From Earliella scabrosa (Eukaryota > Basidiomycota > Agaricomycetes > Polyporales > Polyporaceae), in assembly GCA_022605405.1 (NCBI GenBank), contig JABYQQ010000010.1:930001-994000 (forward strand): a stretch of 64,000 nucleotides of DNA. Reading direction: 5' to 3'. Positions 32,782 to 44,648 of this stretch are shown here, one piece after another (position 1 is the first letter of the stretch; each line of letters begins with the position of its first letter). Under the pieces are notes generated by a model. That model was not told the DNA's origin, made no database searches, and saw only the letters and a list, made by a program, of their open reading frames with translations. A program made the translations under genes and the position numbers.

Positions 32782-34074
32782 ATGATGCTTCCAACGGAGC
32801 TCTGCGAACTTGTCATTGACGAAGTGGACGACAAGATCACACTCCATGCGACATCCTTGGTCTGCAAAGCGTGGCTCGCCCGTAGCCGTTACAACCTCTT
32901 CCGCGTTGTCGAGCTGCTCCTCGAAGCCCACCTCGACCGACTTCTGGAGTTGCTCACGGACACACCTCAAGTCGCGCCGTTCATCAAGGAGATTGTCATC
33001 TCCGAGAACTCCCTCATCGCCTTCTTCCGCCCTCCTCTATCCATCGTCTCGCGCCTTCCGAACTCCTTGTCAAGACATCCTTCTGTGAAACCGGAGACGT
33101 TGACCGTGCACCGCCAAATGTGGACGCCCACGCACTACGACCCTGATTATCTCTCGGGACTCTCGCGATACTCTTCCATCACGTCTCTTGACTTGTTCGA
33201 TGTGACGTTCGATACGGAAGCTGGCTTTTCAATTGTCCTCCGCGCATTGCGCAGTCTGCGGTCGCTCAGTGTCAGCAGCGTTGACTGCCAGCACACACTG
33301 TATCCGGACAGCCTGGCTGCGGTCGGGACCGTCCTCCCCCTGCTCACGACTCTGCGCGTGGACTCATCGTACCAGACAAACGCCATCAATTGGCTTCTGC
33401 AGCACAACACGTTTCCTGCCGTCAAGAATGCGGAGATCCTCTATGCGCTCTCCGCCCTCATTGGCGAAGATCGTCAGGGTCTCAGCCCCTTCTGGGAGTC
33501 TACTGGCTCGACACTCGAACACCTCACCCTCGCCATTTCGAGAAACATACCTGTTGTCGAGATCGACGTCGTCCGTACGTGTTCCGTTCGAATGCATGCG
33601 CAGTCTCTCCTGTCTGATGCACCTTTTCCGATTCTCTGACAGAGCGACAACTCGATCTGTCTCATTGCACCGCACTCCGGACGCTCTGCCTCGATTGCAG
33701 GGAAGAGCGCCAGATACCCCAGCATTGGGCATGGCCCGTCGTCGTCCTGTCACACCTTCCGCGCTCTGGAAGTGCGTTACGAACGATCACCCTCGCGTTC
33801 CAGAACAGCTCCCACGCGCTGGTGACCCTGCAGCCCTTCGCAGAGCGTCTTGACCAAGTGCTCGCCGGGATGCCCTTCATCGCGCAGCTGGACGCCGTCG
33901 TGTTTCAGTTCGACTTCCATTATCCAGAGGACCGCGACGCGGACCTGGAGGCTCTGTTGCGCGCCTTCCCGACGCTTCGCGGGATGGGTCTCTTGCGAGG
34001 TGAGTTCCAGTCCACGATGTCTCTATTCGCTCATCGTAGAGGAACACATCGCCAATATAGCTTCATCCAGCTGA
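32782..34074 (+). CDS. F-box-like protein with leucine-rich region
   Basis: There are three exons (32782-33574, 33643-33999, 34040-34074) giving 1185 nt, 394 codons plus stop. An N-terminal F-box-like domain opens the protein (MMLPTELCELVIDEVDDK, then LHATSLVCKAWLARSRYNLF). Leucine-patterned repeats follow (YSSITSLDLFDVTF, LRALRSLRSLSV, LPLLTTLRVD, LRTITLAFQN, LDAVVFQFDF), as in the very large basidiomycete family of F-box/LRR-like proteins. By family such proteins bind SKP1 and choose substrates for ubiquitin ligases, but most basidiomycete members are uncharacterised and fast evolving. The start is chosen at the first Met of the F-box. The last intron is short (40 bp). Confidence 0.8.
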
Positions 34075-34854
34075 GGCTGCACCCAGCGCGAGTCCGGGTG
34101 TTGTCTAGTCTCCTCGGGGGCCATTGCTGAGCCTTGCCAGGTCCCTCTACCTCCATCCAACTCCAACGCGATCGTACCAGCCCATGGGATCTAAGCTTCG
34201 TAACATCACCCCTTGCCCGTAGTCGTCCTAGGCCCATGCAGGCGCGCAAGACCCAACCTTCCATCTCGTTCCTCCAGCCAGACATCCGACAACTCAGATG
34301 TGTGATAGAACCATTACACAGGTTCACCGGTAGCGAACACTTCGCGAATCCCGGATGGCGAGCGCTCATCACCATCCAGTGCCATCTGGAAGCCATGCTC
34401 GTATTCATCGCAGAAGCAGCCCGCGAGAAGCGAGACTCGCGCCCGCGCCCACGGTCAAGTTGTACATAACGCCGAACGATCGCCCTCCCGCGCACCGCGC
34501 CACCGGCATCGCGACGACGTATCTCCGCGGACAGAGGCCGTTGTTCTCCCGCTGCCTGTGCCGCTAGCTCGTGCCACACGCCCGCTTGCGCGCGGCCCGT
34601 CCGGGGACTCCGGGATATCAAGCCTAACGTGACATCGACACCTCACACCACTGGGATCCAGCTCGCGGACGGAGATAGAGATGACGATACATGGCATTGT
34701 GGTATTAGCGTATGGATGCGGACAGTTGAACGTGACTACAGAGCTGGTGTACAACAACAGGCAAGAGGCGATAATGTTACAGACAAACAACACGGCGGGT
34801 GGAGTGCGCAGCGTCCACTGGCAGTTGGCTGAAGGGCGGGCGCACGGGTGACGT
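34075..34854. other. Convergent spacer
   Basis: This is 3' flanking sequence of the F-box gene and of the small secreted peptide gene. Nothing else was recognised. Confidence 0.4.
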
Positions 34855-35066
34855 TTAGTCGGTGGTGCTGCCCACCTTGCCAGAGCAGCATGGCTCCTGG
34901 CGGGTGTCGAGGGCGCTGTCGTACGGCAACGTCACTCAGGGGCACGTCACCATGGGACATGGACGGGAAGAACTCACCGCTTGGCGACAGCGTTGGCGGG
35001 GACGGGCGTGGCGATCGCGCCAGCGATGAGGGCAGCGACGAAGAAGAGGACGGCCTTGAACTGCAT
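34855..35066 (-). CDS. Small secreted peptide precursor with Kex2 site and Cys-Cys motif
   Basis: There are two exons, 35066-34978 and 34915-34855, with a 62-bp intron (GTGAGT...GACAG) that keeps frame. They give 49 residues. Residues 1 to about 20 are a signal peptide (MQFKAVLFFVAALIAGAIAT), followed by PVPANAVAKR. A KR site then releases ALDTRQEPCCSGKVGSTTD. The KR is formed across the splice junction. Alternative splicing at the GT of GGCAAG|GTGGGC to a CAG at about 34811 would replace the end with a longer Cys-rich tail, so the C-terminus is not certain. It resembles small secreted peptide precursors in general, but I recognise no named family. It is too short and has too few Cys to be a hydrophobin. 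Confidence 0.5.
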
Positions 35067-35251
35067 GGTGGTGCGGGTGGGTGAGGGAGGTGGACCTGCG
35101 GACGAGCGATCAAGGCGAGGTCAGCAGGCAGCAAGATGGGTCCGACGTCCGAGGCATGCTCACTTGGTGGGCAGTGGTAGGATGTGGTTGCGGATGTGGC
35201 AGGCGAGAATGTAGTGGGTGGTGCTGAAACGTTGGCTCCTGGTGAGTGACC

Positions 35252-35258
35252 TCTTATA
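35252..35258 (-). promoter_or_regulatory. TATA-like element of the small secreted peptide gene
   Basis: On the minus strand GAGTATAAGAGG (core at 35252-35258) lies about 190 bp before the ATG at 35066. Confidence 0.35.
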
Positions 35259-37065
35259 CTCGGACGGAACGGAACTGACGCTGTCCTCTCCTCCGATGAT
35301 TGCAGGATAACGGACATGATGGAGAAGGCTTGGACCCACAATGATTCATATCCGGTTAGGCTGTGGTGAAGATCTTGCCAGCCGCGCAGGCGTGGAAGGG
35401 GCTAGCGATGTGCTGGACGTGTGTGTTTCCCTGCTATGGCTAGGTGAAGGAGGACGAGCGGCGCGCGCAACCCCTCGAGAGGGCATGGTCACTAGTGATC
35501 TGATGTAAGGATGAGTGCGGACTTTACGCACTGCTTACTTACTCGGATCGATGAACAGCTTGGACTGTGGCCGCATCGCCTCATGTCGAACAGATGGTCA
35601 GTGATACTGGCCATGCATGCCGTGGGTGGGAGGAGCGTCCTCTGTGACGTCGGGTGAACGTGTTTAGTATTATTGTGCGGTGCAGCGCCCTGACCTTAGC
35701 GAAGTCAAAGGCGTACATACCGGCGGTCCAGTGCAGGCAGCGCAGGCATGCGTAGCTGGTCATGGTTACAACCCAAAGCTGAATCAGCAAGTCATCGGTC
35801 CGCTGCGAGACAACTCCGTTGGGTATAGGTCCTCTGTGGTACAGGTCAATCCCAGACTAGGCAGGTCATTGCTTGCTTCTGCCTGATGAACGGGCGGTCA
35901 GTGCCTGAGCTGTGCATGGCTGATATTATCTGAATATGTATACCTGTTCTCACCGTGCAAGCAGGTCCGTGCCACGAATGGCGTTTGCATGACATGTACT
36001 ATGACGCTACGGAGTCCCAGCAGCCGTAATGCCGATGTATGGAGGTGACCGTACGGTGATGGGCACTACGTGCGTGTTAGCTTGTCGATCGTCTCGGACA
36101 TCACCAAACGTGTCATGGGAATGACCACCAATGGTCATGACCGTCGACGTCCGTCATGTCTGTCTTCGTCCTTCAGCAGATAACGCGGAATGATGGAAGC
36201 GCGTAACGGTCGGTCGACAGTCGCCATTGCAAACCGAATGCATGACAGATAGCTGCCATTCCCTACCGGCGGCTCGACCTCCGAAGACAGCCAGCTGTCA
36301 TACCACCTCTTACCCGGGACCATTGGCTGCAATATTGCACGTTGCATATGGCAGCTCACGACAAATGCTGACCTTTGTTCAAGGTAATGCGCGCGTCATT
36401 TGATCTCGTTGGGGGCAGTGGAGCAGGAGAGCGAATAGAACACATTGTATTAGGCTACCCTAGTATACAACTATTAATGCATACAACACGCGGCGCATGG
36501 GAACACAGCGTAAACTAATCAAGTCCGAGAGCATAGAGGGCGTCGAGACAAGCAGACGAGCGCAAGTCCGAGCAAAGCGGACTTAGAGTAGACAAGAGGG
36601 GATACGCACATGAGATGCCCTACTTCGAGGCGCCGAGTTGCGTTCAGTCTGCATCGAGGGGTCGGTTTCAGTAGGCAAACAAGGGCACGAATCCGAAGTC
36701 GCTCACCATTGACATGGACATGATGACTGCGTGGAGGGATGAGACCCGCAAGTGGAACACTCACTTTGCAGCAAAGATCAAGGGCGACTGCGCGCGGGTA
36801 GGGATTTCCTGATGAGGTGAGCTTGTGTGCCGATCGGGATGGCTCGGGGTGAGGAGCGTAGACGTACTCAGCTGTCAACCATGTGAGGATCTTCGCGACA
36901 GGGCGGCGTTGAAGTCGTTGGAAAGGCCCTTCTCCTGACTATATGCACCGCATTTAGTGACTTGTCAGCGCATATACTCACAACATGTGCTAAACACACA
37001 CCGTTGATGGGCGTGGAGCGCTGAGCCTCCAAAGTGCAGCCGTCCAGGCTTTAGATTCTGACAGA

Positions 37066-37296
37066 ATGGGGTTCGACAAGCAGGAAAGGGGGAGGAGTAG
37101 GAGGGGATGCAGAACGCACAGCTCGGCACGGTGGACGGCCAGACGGATAGACGATGTGCTGAGGGAATGGTGGTGGTCGAAGGAAAAGGAGGATGAGGAG
37201 GGAGATCTGGAGTCAGAGCTGATTCTTATAGGCCCAGACGTCGTCGCGGGTGACAGCTATGACGAGTTCGAATGTTTGGGGCGAAGGGACTGGTGA
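37066..37296 (+). CDS. Unrecognised small acidic ORF
   Basis: This is a 76-codon frame with a basic start (MGFDKQERGRSRRGCR) and an acidic middle (SKEKEDEEGDLESELILIGP) ending ECLGRRDW. The biased acidic stretch is less random than surrounding frames, but there is no paralogue, no domain and no splice support. It may be a chance frame. Confidence 0.2.
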   Translation: MGFDKQERGRSRRGCRTHSSARWTARRIDDVLREWWWSKEKEDEEGDLESELILIGPDVVAGDSYDEFECLGRRDW

Positions 37297-37522
37297 GGAT
37301 TGGCAAGGAATCGGAGGGGCGGCGCCGCGGACGATTGCTGGCCTTAGCCCAATCCAAATCGGTATGAGACACCACGATCACGTGATATTCATATCGCGAC
37401 ACGCGTCGTCTCTTCTGTCACCGAGTCCAGCTCTCTATCTTTCAGATCCCTTCCTCCTCTCCTTTCGCTCTCGCTCTAAGCTCCTTGCTCTGTCTATCTG
37501 CTTGTTCCTGTCTTGACTCTGC

Positions 37523-37546
37523 GCCCTCGCCCTCGCCCTCGCCCTC
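37523..37546 (+). repeat. (GCCCTC)4 microsatellite
   Basis: Four perfect hexanucleotide units lie inside a C/T-rich tract. Confidence 0.8.
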
Positions 37547-39641
37547 GTCCACCATATAGGTTTCAGCAGTAGGTTCGCCAACTATGAACCATCTCCGGGA
37601 CCTGGGCTTGGGTATACAACGCTGGTGCGTCTCTCCTCCACCTCGTATGCTTCATGCGACACAATCGGACAGCCCGAACAAGCAGACAGGCTGGAACGCT
37701 CCGTGCGCTATGCAGACGGTGCGGACCAGCATACGAGGGCGCTCCCGATTACGAGCGGCTGCCGGACGAGGGCGATGGCGAGACGGATGAACGGCAAAGG
37801 TCATGAAGTCGGTAGTGAGAGTGGCGAAAACTCGGGTTCGGATGTAGATGAGCTGTAGTATGCACGCGTAGCACGTCGCAGGCCCCGATCTGGCCCCGAT
37901 ACACGTCTGTACCGTACCACTCACGCCCGTCCAGTCTTCCCTTGAAGCACTCAGGTATGCACACGCGAATGGTAAGTGATGCAAACTATTCGTCCTACAG
38001 GATGAGTAAATACAGCAAACTACAGTCTCGTGTCCTCGCTGACGATTCATGGCAGATCTTCGTCTGCGCCGACGAATGGCTGCAATGCATTGCAGCCATT
38101 TGTCGCGCTGACGGGCGTCTGCCATGCCGCATCGAGGGACGCCATCGCCGGTCATTAGGTGCGTTGTTTGCTGATGGAGATCGAGGACCGTGAGCAGGCC
38201 GGGTAAGCTTGCACACGGATCGCAGGCGGATCGTTCGGACTCCAGAGCGCTTGCGAGCGTTGGAACTTGGCGTGGCCAGGTGGCAGAGGCGTTGTTTGAC
38301 ACATTCTGTCAATGTCATGATCAGTGGACGCGAGGCGACTTGGCGAGGACAACCCGCATATTGCAACACGTACGAGGCTGCTACCCGCATTCTGCGTCCT
38401 CTGAACCCATTGGAAGCTGGCAGCTCGCACTGATGGAGTCGAACAGTTGCACCAGAAGATTTTGCTAGGAGGAACCTCGGTCCGGCGCTGCCGAAGCCTT
38501 CCATTGGTTCCGCGAAACGCCCAACCACTGTGTCGCACAGCAACCATCCGTATACTATGATCTTCCAACGACCGCACAGCTCGGAGGAGCCTTGTAGACG
38601 CATCCATTCATGATACCATCTCTAGGCATCTTGCACAAACCATTCATTCACAATGTCTGACCCTGGTCTGACCTACTATCTTCGCTGGCACTGCCTGGCA
38701 GCAACGAAGCAAGTACCGGTGAACGCACCTCCGCCATGCGCCCGCGATGCCCCTCGATGTCCCGGAGCGTCTTGCTGTTGTGCCTGGCGGCCAAGTGATC
38801 CAAGACGGCGCACCTCCTTTCTCGTCCATCCCCTCGCAGTACGCCCCGCCCAAAATAACGTCCCGCCCGCTACAACCTCCTCCCCTTTTTTCACTAGGCT
38901 CCAGGTTCAAGCTCCAAGGTCCCGTTGCGAAGCGTCTAGGCCCTGGTTGGCTCAGTACAAGACAACCCCTCAGGGCCTCATCTTTCGACTTAGTCGGACT
39001 GACTGAACCCTTGATATCGGCTGAACGGGGAGCGCCGCGGCCGTCGCTGCGCTGTTACCATTCCTCTGCCCCTTCAGCATTCCAGTGCTGCTGTTGGACA
39101 CATCCAGCTGACTATGAACACGAATGGTGTTCGTCGAATTTCCGAAGTCGGAGGAACTTGCGGAGGCAGCATGAGTCGCCGCAGCGGTATTGTAACACAT
39201 TTACAATCCGTCCGTTACCGTACGCGCCCCGGCTTCGGTCTGATGGAGACGCGTAACGGTCATGAGATCTCGCCTGCGTCGCCTCTCCCGCACAATAGCC
39301 GATGCCACGCGGCGAGTGATTGACTTTGCCATAGACCCTCTCGTCACTTCGAAGTCCTCGATCCCACCTGATCCCACGCGCCTGAGAGTTTCGCTCGTAA
39401 CTTGTCTCTGTCTCTACGCCTTTAGGCTGCGACAGACCCACATTGTCGTGCACGCCCGCCCCATGGTACGTCGTCCTGGCTGTTCGCTCTCCATATTATC
39501 CGCGCGAGCTCACGGTTCTCTATTACGGTCTCCGATCGCAACACACGGACGACATTGTAGCTCCCGGGGCAGATATAGACGGTGGTGGGACCCGAGTGGT
39601 CGTTGTCGTTCCGCGAAGAGCCCGCTCGTCTGGACGTACCG

Positions 39642-41477
39642 ATGAGACCCAGGTCCGACAATGAGAATGTGATCAGAAACTATGGCCTATTGTGAGTGGC
39701 CGTCTGGGTGGGACTTGGAGTCGCGTGTTGACAGGCGGAATGGCGGGGTAGTGTGCGGGGCCAATACTTCACAGTTGCTGCGAGAGGTGCGCACCCTGTT
39801 TGTATCCTGTATCTCTACTGCTTTCCCGCTGATCCTGCACTCAATCATTGGCAGCGTTATTCCTATGGGACTACTTTGTTACTCTCGACAGAGAGATTGA
39901 GTATGTCTGGGGCAGCAGGTTCTCGGCCGCGACCGCGCTCTTTCTTCTCAATCGTTATCTCAACCTCGTGATCACCATCTTGGAGCTCATTGTCCAAGCA
40001 CCCTTTCTAACACCTCAGGTACGCCTACTATACCTTTCAGTTGTCTGCAAGCTGACCCCGGTACCTCCACAGAGGTACTTGTGATATCCTCAGCAGTGGA
40101 TTCAAGTACAGCCGTTGGCTGACCTTCCTTCACTTCCCTAGCTGTCCTCCGCTGGTCCGCGTGCTGCAGTCACTTCTTATCTTTGCCACATTCATTGTCG
40201 CTCGTAAGTGCGCGGACTTCGAGTCGTCCGCGGACTCGCCCAGATTCACATGACGTTTAACTTGCCGACGTCACAGTGTTCTTCACCCTTCGCGTTTACG
40301 CGACATGGTCGCGAGACTGGCGCCCCGCTCTTCCTATTCTGGTGCTGGCATTGGTCACACCGGCGGCCAACCTTGTAAGCTTCATCACTCTATGGGCTGC
40401 GCGGGCCGACGGCCGACTGACGTTCTCATGACGGCAGTACATGGACATCGTGGGGACACCGATACCTGCTCCCCGACCATCGGTCGGCTGTGCCATCCGA
40501 ACCAACATCGAACCAGCCGTATATAGCATGTATGTTCCTCCACGTGCTACCGCTGTGTCGGACTAGTACTGACTGTTGCGCTCTTCCCTGTTTGCAGTAG
40601 TAAGCCCGCGCACTGAGAACGCATTGTAACGCGTGCAACTCACGACACTCTCGCTTTAGTTGTCATTGTTGAGCGCGCGACGACGACCGCTTATGACTTC
40701 CTTATCCTTCTGTTCACGCTCATGAAGACAGCACAAGTTCGCAAGGCGGCGCTTTCTCTAGACCTACACCCGAGCATAATGACGCTGCTCCTTAGAGATG
40801 GTGAGCAACCCGTACGCTGACATGTTGCGCTGAGCGGGCTGACGCGACGTGGTACAGGCACTGCGTATTTCCTGTAGGTCGCCGCGCTCTGCCACACCCC
40901 AGGTCTGTTGAGAAGCTCCCACAGATTACTCTTTGTAATGAACATTGGTCAAATAATCGTAGCATCGCAAGTTCCAGTACGTCACCCCAGCAGAGATCCG
41001 ATCGCAACGCACTGACAGTCACTACAGGGCACAAACTGGATCGCATTCTTTGCCTCTCCGTACGTTCTCCCGCATGCTCTCATCCGTCCCCGCTCCTCAT
41101 GCAACTGACCATACACACCCCTCCCTTCCCCTTCTACCAACCCCGCACCGCTCCTCAACAGCCTCACTTCGATCCTTATAACCCGCTTCCTGCTCAACCT
41201 CCGCCAAGTCGCGCGTGTCGCAGACCGTCTCTCGCCATCGGGCGAAACTTCCTCTCCGGTGATATCGACCCAATTCCCGAGTGTGCAGCTCTCGACCGGC
41301 CTCCTCGGCAACCTGGGCGCGCCCCTGCGCTCTGCCTACGACTCCACGGACGACCACACCGAGGCCGACGGCGAGTTCGAGGACAAGCTCGTGTATGTGG
41401 ACGAGCCGCTCCTCGCGGGGCTCGTCCAGGTCGACGAAGTGAGGCCGGACGAGGTCGAGCTGCAGCGGTTCATGTAG
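39642..41477 (+). CDS. DUF6533-domain membrane protein
   Basis: This is a many-exon gene of a multi-pass membrane family that is abundant in Agaricomycetes and of unknown function. Exon 1 (MRPRSDNENVIRNYGLL) joins, across an 85-bp intron ending GTAG, to VRGQYFTVAAR, then to ALFLWDYFVTLDREIEYVWG. The WDY-x-LTLDREV-like block is the DUF6533 signature. Later exons give helices LRVYATWSRDWRPALPILVL and YDFLILLFTLMKTAQVRKAA, and a hydrophilic tail with VADRLSPSGETSS and an acidic end (QVDEVRPDEVELQRFM). The middle junction between LTPQ (about 40018) and the CDILSSGFKYSRW exon (about 40078) could not be closed in frame with consensus sites, so a small frameshift or an unusual splice is possible there. 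Confidence 0.75.
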
Positions 41478-42027
41478 ACTCGGATTCTCGGAGACTTGGA
41501 GACTTGGAGGGAGCAGACGTTAACGTGCATGTACCCGTACATAGACTTGGATTTGGATTTTAAAGTTGGGCTGTTTCCTGCAAGCGCGCGCTAACGCTGG
41601 GGCGAAGTACTGACGGAGGGAGGATGCTCGGACAACCGGGCTTCGAGGTCGTCGCGCGGTCGTCGGGGACCCTATGTGGGGCCAAGTCTCCATGGTGCTC
41701 GAAGCGAACTCTCCCTCGGGGCTCGGTGCCTCTCGATACGCGACCCTATATGCATGCCAATCGCTGTCAAGGTCGAGATGGATCGTTTGTGGGCGCAGGT
41801 ATGCGCTAGACGAGCCGGCGGATCGTAAGAGTCTTCGTAGGTACATTGATGACCCTCCAGTCAATCTCCGGACGATCGCACTGCCTGACGCTGTGCTGTG
41901 GCGCAAAGGCTACCAACTGATTCATTCATGCATTCATGTCATGACGTGCATGCCGTCAAACAACGCGTCTATCTGCGACTCGCGAGTATATGCTGCAATC
42001 TGTGCCGCGAAGGGGAAGGGGGGCCGC
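41478..42027. other. Convergent spacer DUF6533/MFS-2
   Basis: This is 3' flanking sequence; nothing else was recognised. Confidence 0.4.
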
Positions 42028-44648
42028 TCATGCCGAGAAATGGGAGCGCAGGTAGCTACCTTTGATCTGAAGCACCGGCACGATGAGCACGAAGAGACCC
42101 GCAACGATTCCCGCTTCTGCGCCGAATGCCTGCAGGGCGCCGTGCTTCGTGACCCAATCCACCTGAAAGTACGCGACGCTGAAGCCGCCGAGACTGCGCG
42201 CGAGGTTCAGCAGCGCAGAGATCTCGCCCTGGAGCACGGAGGGTATGGTCAGCACATCGCACATGCAGGGCAGTCGCGATTACACTCTCACCTGATACCG
42301 GGGAAAGCAATCGTTGCAGTAAGCGTCTAGATGTATCATTTCGCAGCGTTAGCGAGATCAAGAATGGACGCTGTCGTCGGGTGCTCACAGATTGCGGCGG
42401 TGTTCATCATCGTCGCGATTTGGGCGAGCACCCAACCGACTGCGAGCACCGCGATATGGAGGTGGAACTGGAACGCCGCACCCTGCAGGACGAACCCACA
42501 GACATACAGCGTCACGGAAACGTAGCATACCCTACCAAATCCAATCGTCAGACCCGAAACCACGAGCTGAGCTGGAGGAGTTCAGGAGGACGTACCATAG
42601 TCGACACTCGGCTTCGAACACGCCCTTGTTCCGTCGGACTGCTCGTTCGAGAAGCCAGTCGATGAGGTATCGCCCGACGACTTCGCCGATGATGACAGCG
42701 ACCTGGGTAAGACCACGGTGAGCATGCGCGAGAGGGGACGGCTCGAGATGTGGACGCACGATGGAGCTGACGTATGTGGCTGCGATTTGTATTTGGCCAT
42801 AGCCGTACCCGTTGGGGGGAGGAAGTGCAAGAAGGACCGTGTTCGTGACCTATCATGCCGAGCCACATTAGCATGCTGAGCACACTACCATGAATAACGC
42901 ACGTGGAACCCAATCTGGAACCCAAACAAGATACCCTGTGAAACAGAGAAACAGCGTGTGAGTGAGTCCACGAGAAGCAGCAGCGTGTGCGGGCATACCT
43001 CGAAGAACAGGGAGAACAACAGGTGAGGTCTCCAGACGACCCGAACAGGCGCGAGGAGCACGTCCTTCCACGAATCGCGATATACGGCCATCCTGGCACC
43101 AGTGATGCCTATCAGCGTTTCCATGCGGTAGCGGAGCGTAGAGCGTTTGTGCTGCAGCGGGTTTGGGTCTGGGAGCTGACGGTCGTACATGCTGCGACAA
43201 CGTTGAGTCTTGCGAGTACAAGACACTGGTCATCACCTGCACACGCACGTTTCTTCCATGCAGAATGCGACGAGCAGGGTTACGCCGAGGCCAAGCAGCG
43301 ATCCGATCCCGTACGACCATCGCCAGCTATCCACGACATGCCATCAGTCATCCAAGATGGTGCGCCCATGGCGGAACACGACACGTACTTTGCTCTTGCC
43401 ACCAAGAAGCCGAAGAAGAACGGAGCCAGCACTGGGGAGATCACGAATCCCATAGTCCACAAACTCAACTAGCCGAATATCGCATGTTCAGCACTGCTGA
43501 GCCTCTGGTAAGTCAGATGACACACCTTGCGAGCTTGAAGGTGTAACGGATACATGTCGGTCACGACATACAACCCCTGAGATGGATGATGTTCAACAGG
43601 AGTGTGCGATGGTCCGAAGCGCATGGACATACCGAGACTTGCGAGCAGGTTCTGTTGGTGGATTCAGCGTGGTGTTTTGACGTTGGTTAGCAAGTACTGA
43701 CCCAAGGAACCCATTGAGGCAACGCATCGCTGTGGGGGTCTCGTAAGTAAGGCGCTCAGTACAGTCATAGACGATACGCACATGCGGAAGTGTTGAGGTC
43801 CGGCGCAAACGTGGCCACAGTCACCGTGATTAGTGCGCACACTTGAGACCAGAAGAGCACCGGAAGCCGGCCATATCGACGTATCAACATGACAGAACAC
43901 ACGCCACCCCAACCTGCAGCATGAGATACACTTAGCATCAACATCTCACCCGCAGAGCGCATGCTCTCACCTATGAGGAAGATCGCCCAACTGCCAACAA
44001 GCGAGCTGAGTGGGAGTTCGCCGACGAGAGGGAGATGGGGCTCACCTAGAGCCTAGTTGGTTGACTTTGTTTGGGGTCGTATGGAACTGGTTTGCCATCG
44101 CAAACACGCTTGCAATGCCTGGGAAGCTTGGTGGACAATCTAGCTTCTTACAAGCAACGACTGAACTTACCGATGGATGAATCGAAGTCGGGGATGATCG
44201 TAGCGAGCGTGACAATAAGGAGCTGTAGACTCTTGCGCTTGTTGGTCCACTGTATCACCAAGTTCCGCGCCCACTGAGTACGTCGTGCCGTCAACTGGGC
44301 GTCAGCCACGTACATTTTGGGGATCATCCGGGTCGTCCGTAGGCTGAGGCCAGAGTATCTTCGTGCCATCCGGTGTTAACTTGAGGCGCTTCGCAAGCTC
44401 GTCTCCGAACTCGGATGGAGCAGACCTTCGTTGAAGTTCCAGTAAGTGGACCATCGCGAAGAGTGGATAGAACGAAGGATCGCTCACTTTGGGTCGAGCA
44501 CTAGTCTCCCAGCGTTATTCTGCTGATACGATAGGAAGAACTGATAGGTCTCGTCACTCTCGCTCCCCTTGTCGACTTCATGAACGTCCTCTTCGGTCTC
44601 CCCCTTCTCCTGCGAGCTGGTTTTGTGCTCGACATCGTCTTCACGCAT
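42028..44648 (-). CDS. Major facilitator superfamily transporter, copy 2
   Basis: This is a multi-exon gene collinear with MFS copy 1. The N-terminus is acidic (MREDDVEHKTSSQEKGETEE) and leads to RLVLDPK, then FGDELAKRLKLTPDGTKILW and PQPTDDPDDPQN. The membrane part has LLIVTLATIIPDFDSSIG, GGVCSVMLIRRYGRLPVLFW, LRYRMETLIGITGARMAVYR, RRNKGVFEAECRLW and GEISALLNLARSLGGFSVAY. It ends LQIKGSYLRSHFSA. Every landmark of the 12-helix fold seen in copy 1 is present in the same order with conservative changes, so both copies appear intact. The start Met (44648) is the one nearest the conserved N-terminal region; in-frame Met codons upstream exist and are not excluded. The substrate is unknown. Confidence 0.85.

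Larger units (their letters stand above)
35067..39641. other. 4.6-kb gene-poor spacer
   Basis: It contains one acidic ORF (37066-37296), a (GCCCTC)4 tract, and an imperfect palindrome, ATGACCACCAATGGTCAT, near 36120. No open frame has a recognisable domain. Small intron-containing genes could be missed. Confidence 0.35.

Noticed and set aside
34855..35066. Hydrophobin
   Set aside because: It has a signal peptide and a Cys pair but lacks the eight-Cys C-CC-C-C-CC-C pattern and is far too short.
36120..36140. Palindrome ATGACCACCAATGGTCAT
   Set aside because: It is short, isolated and not near a recognised gene start; no support for a function.
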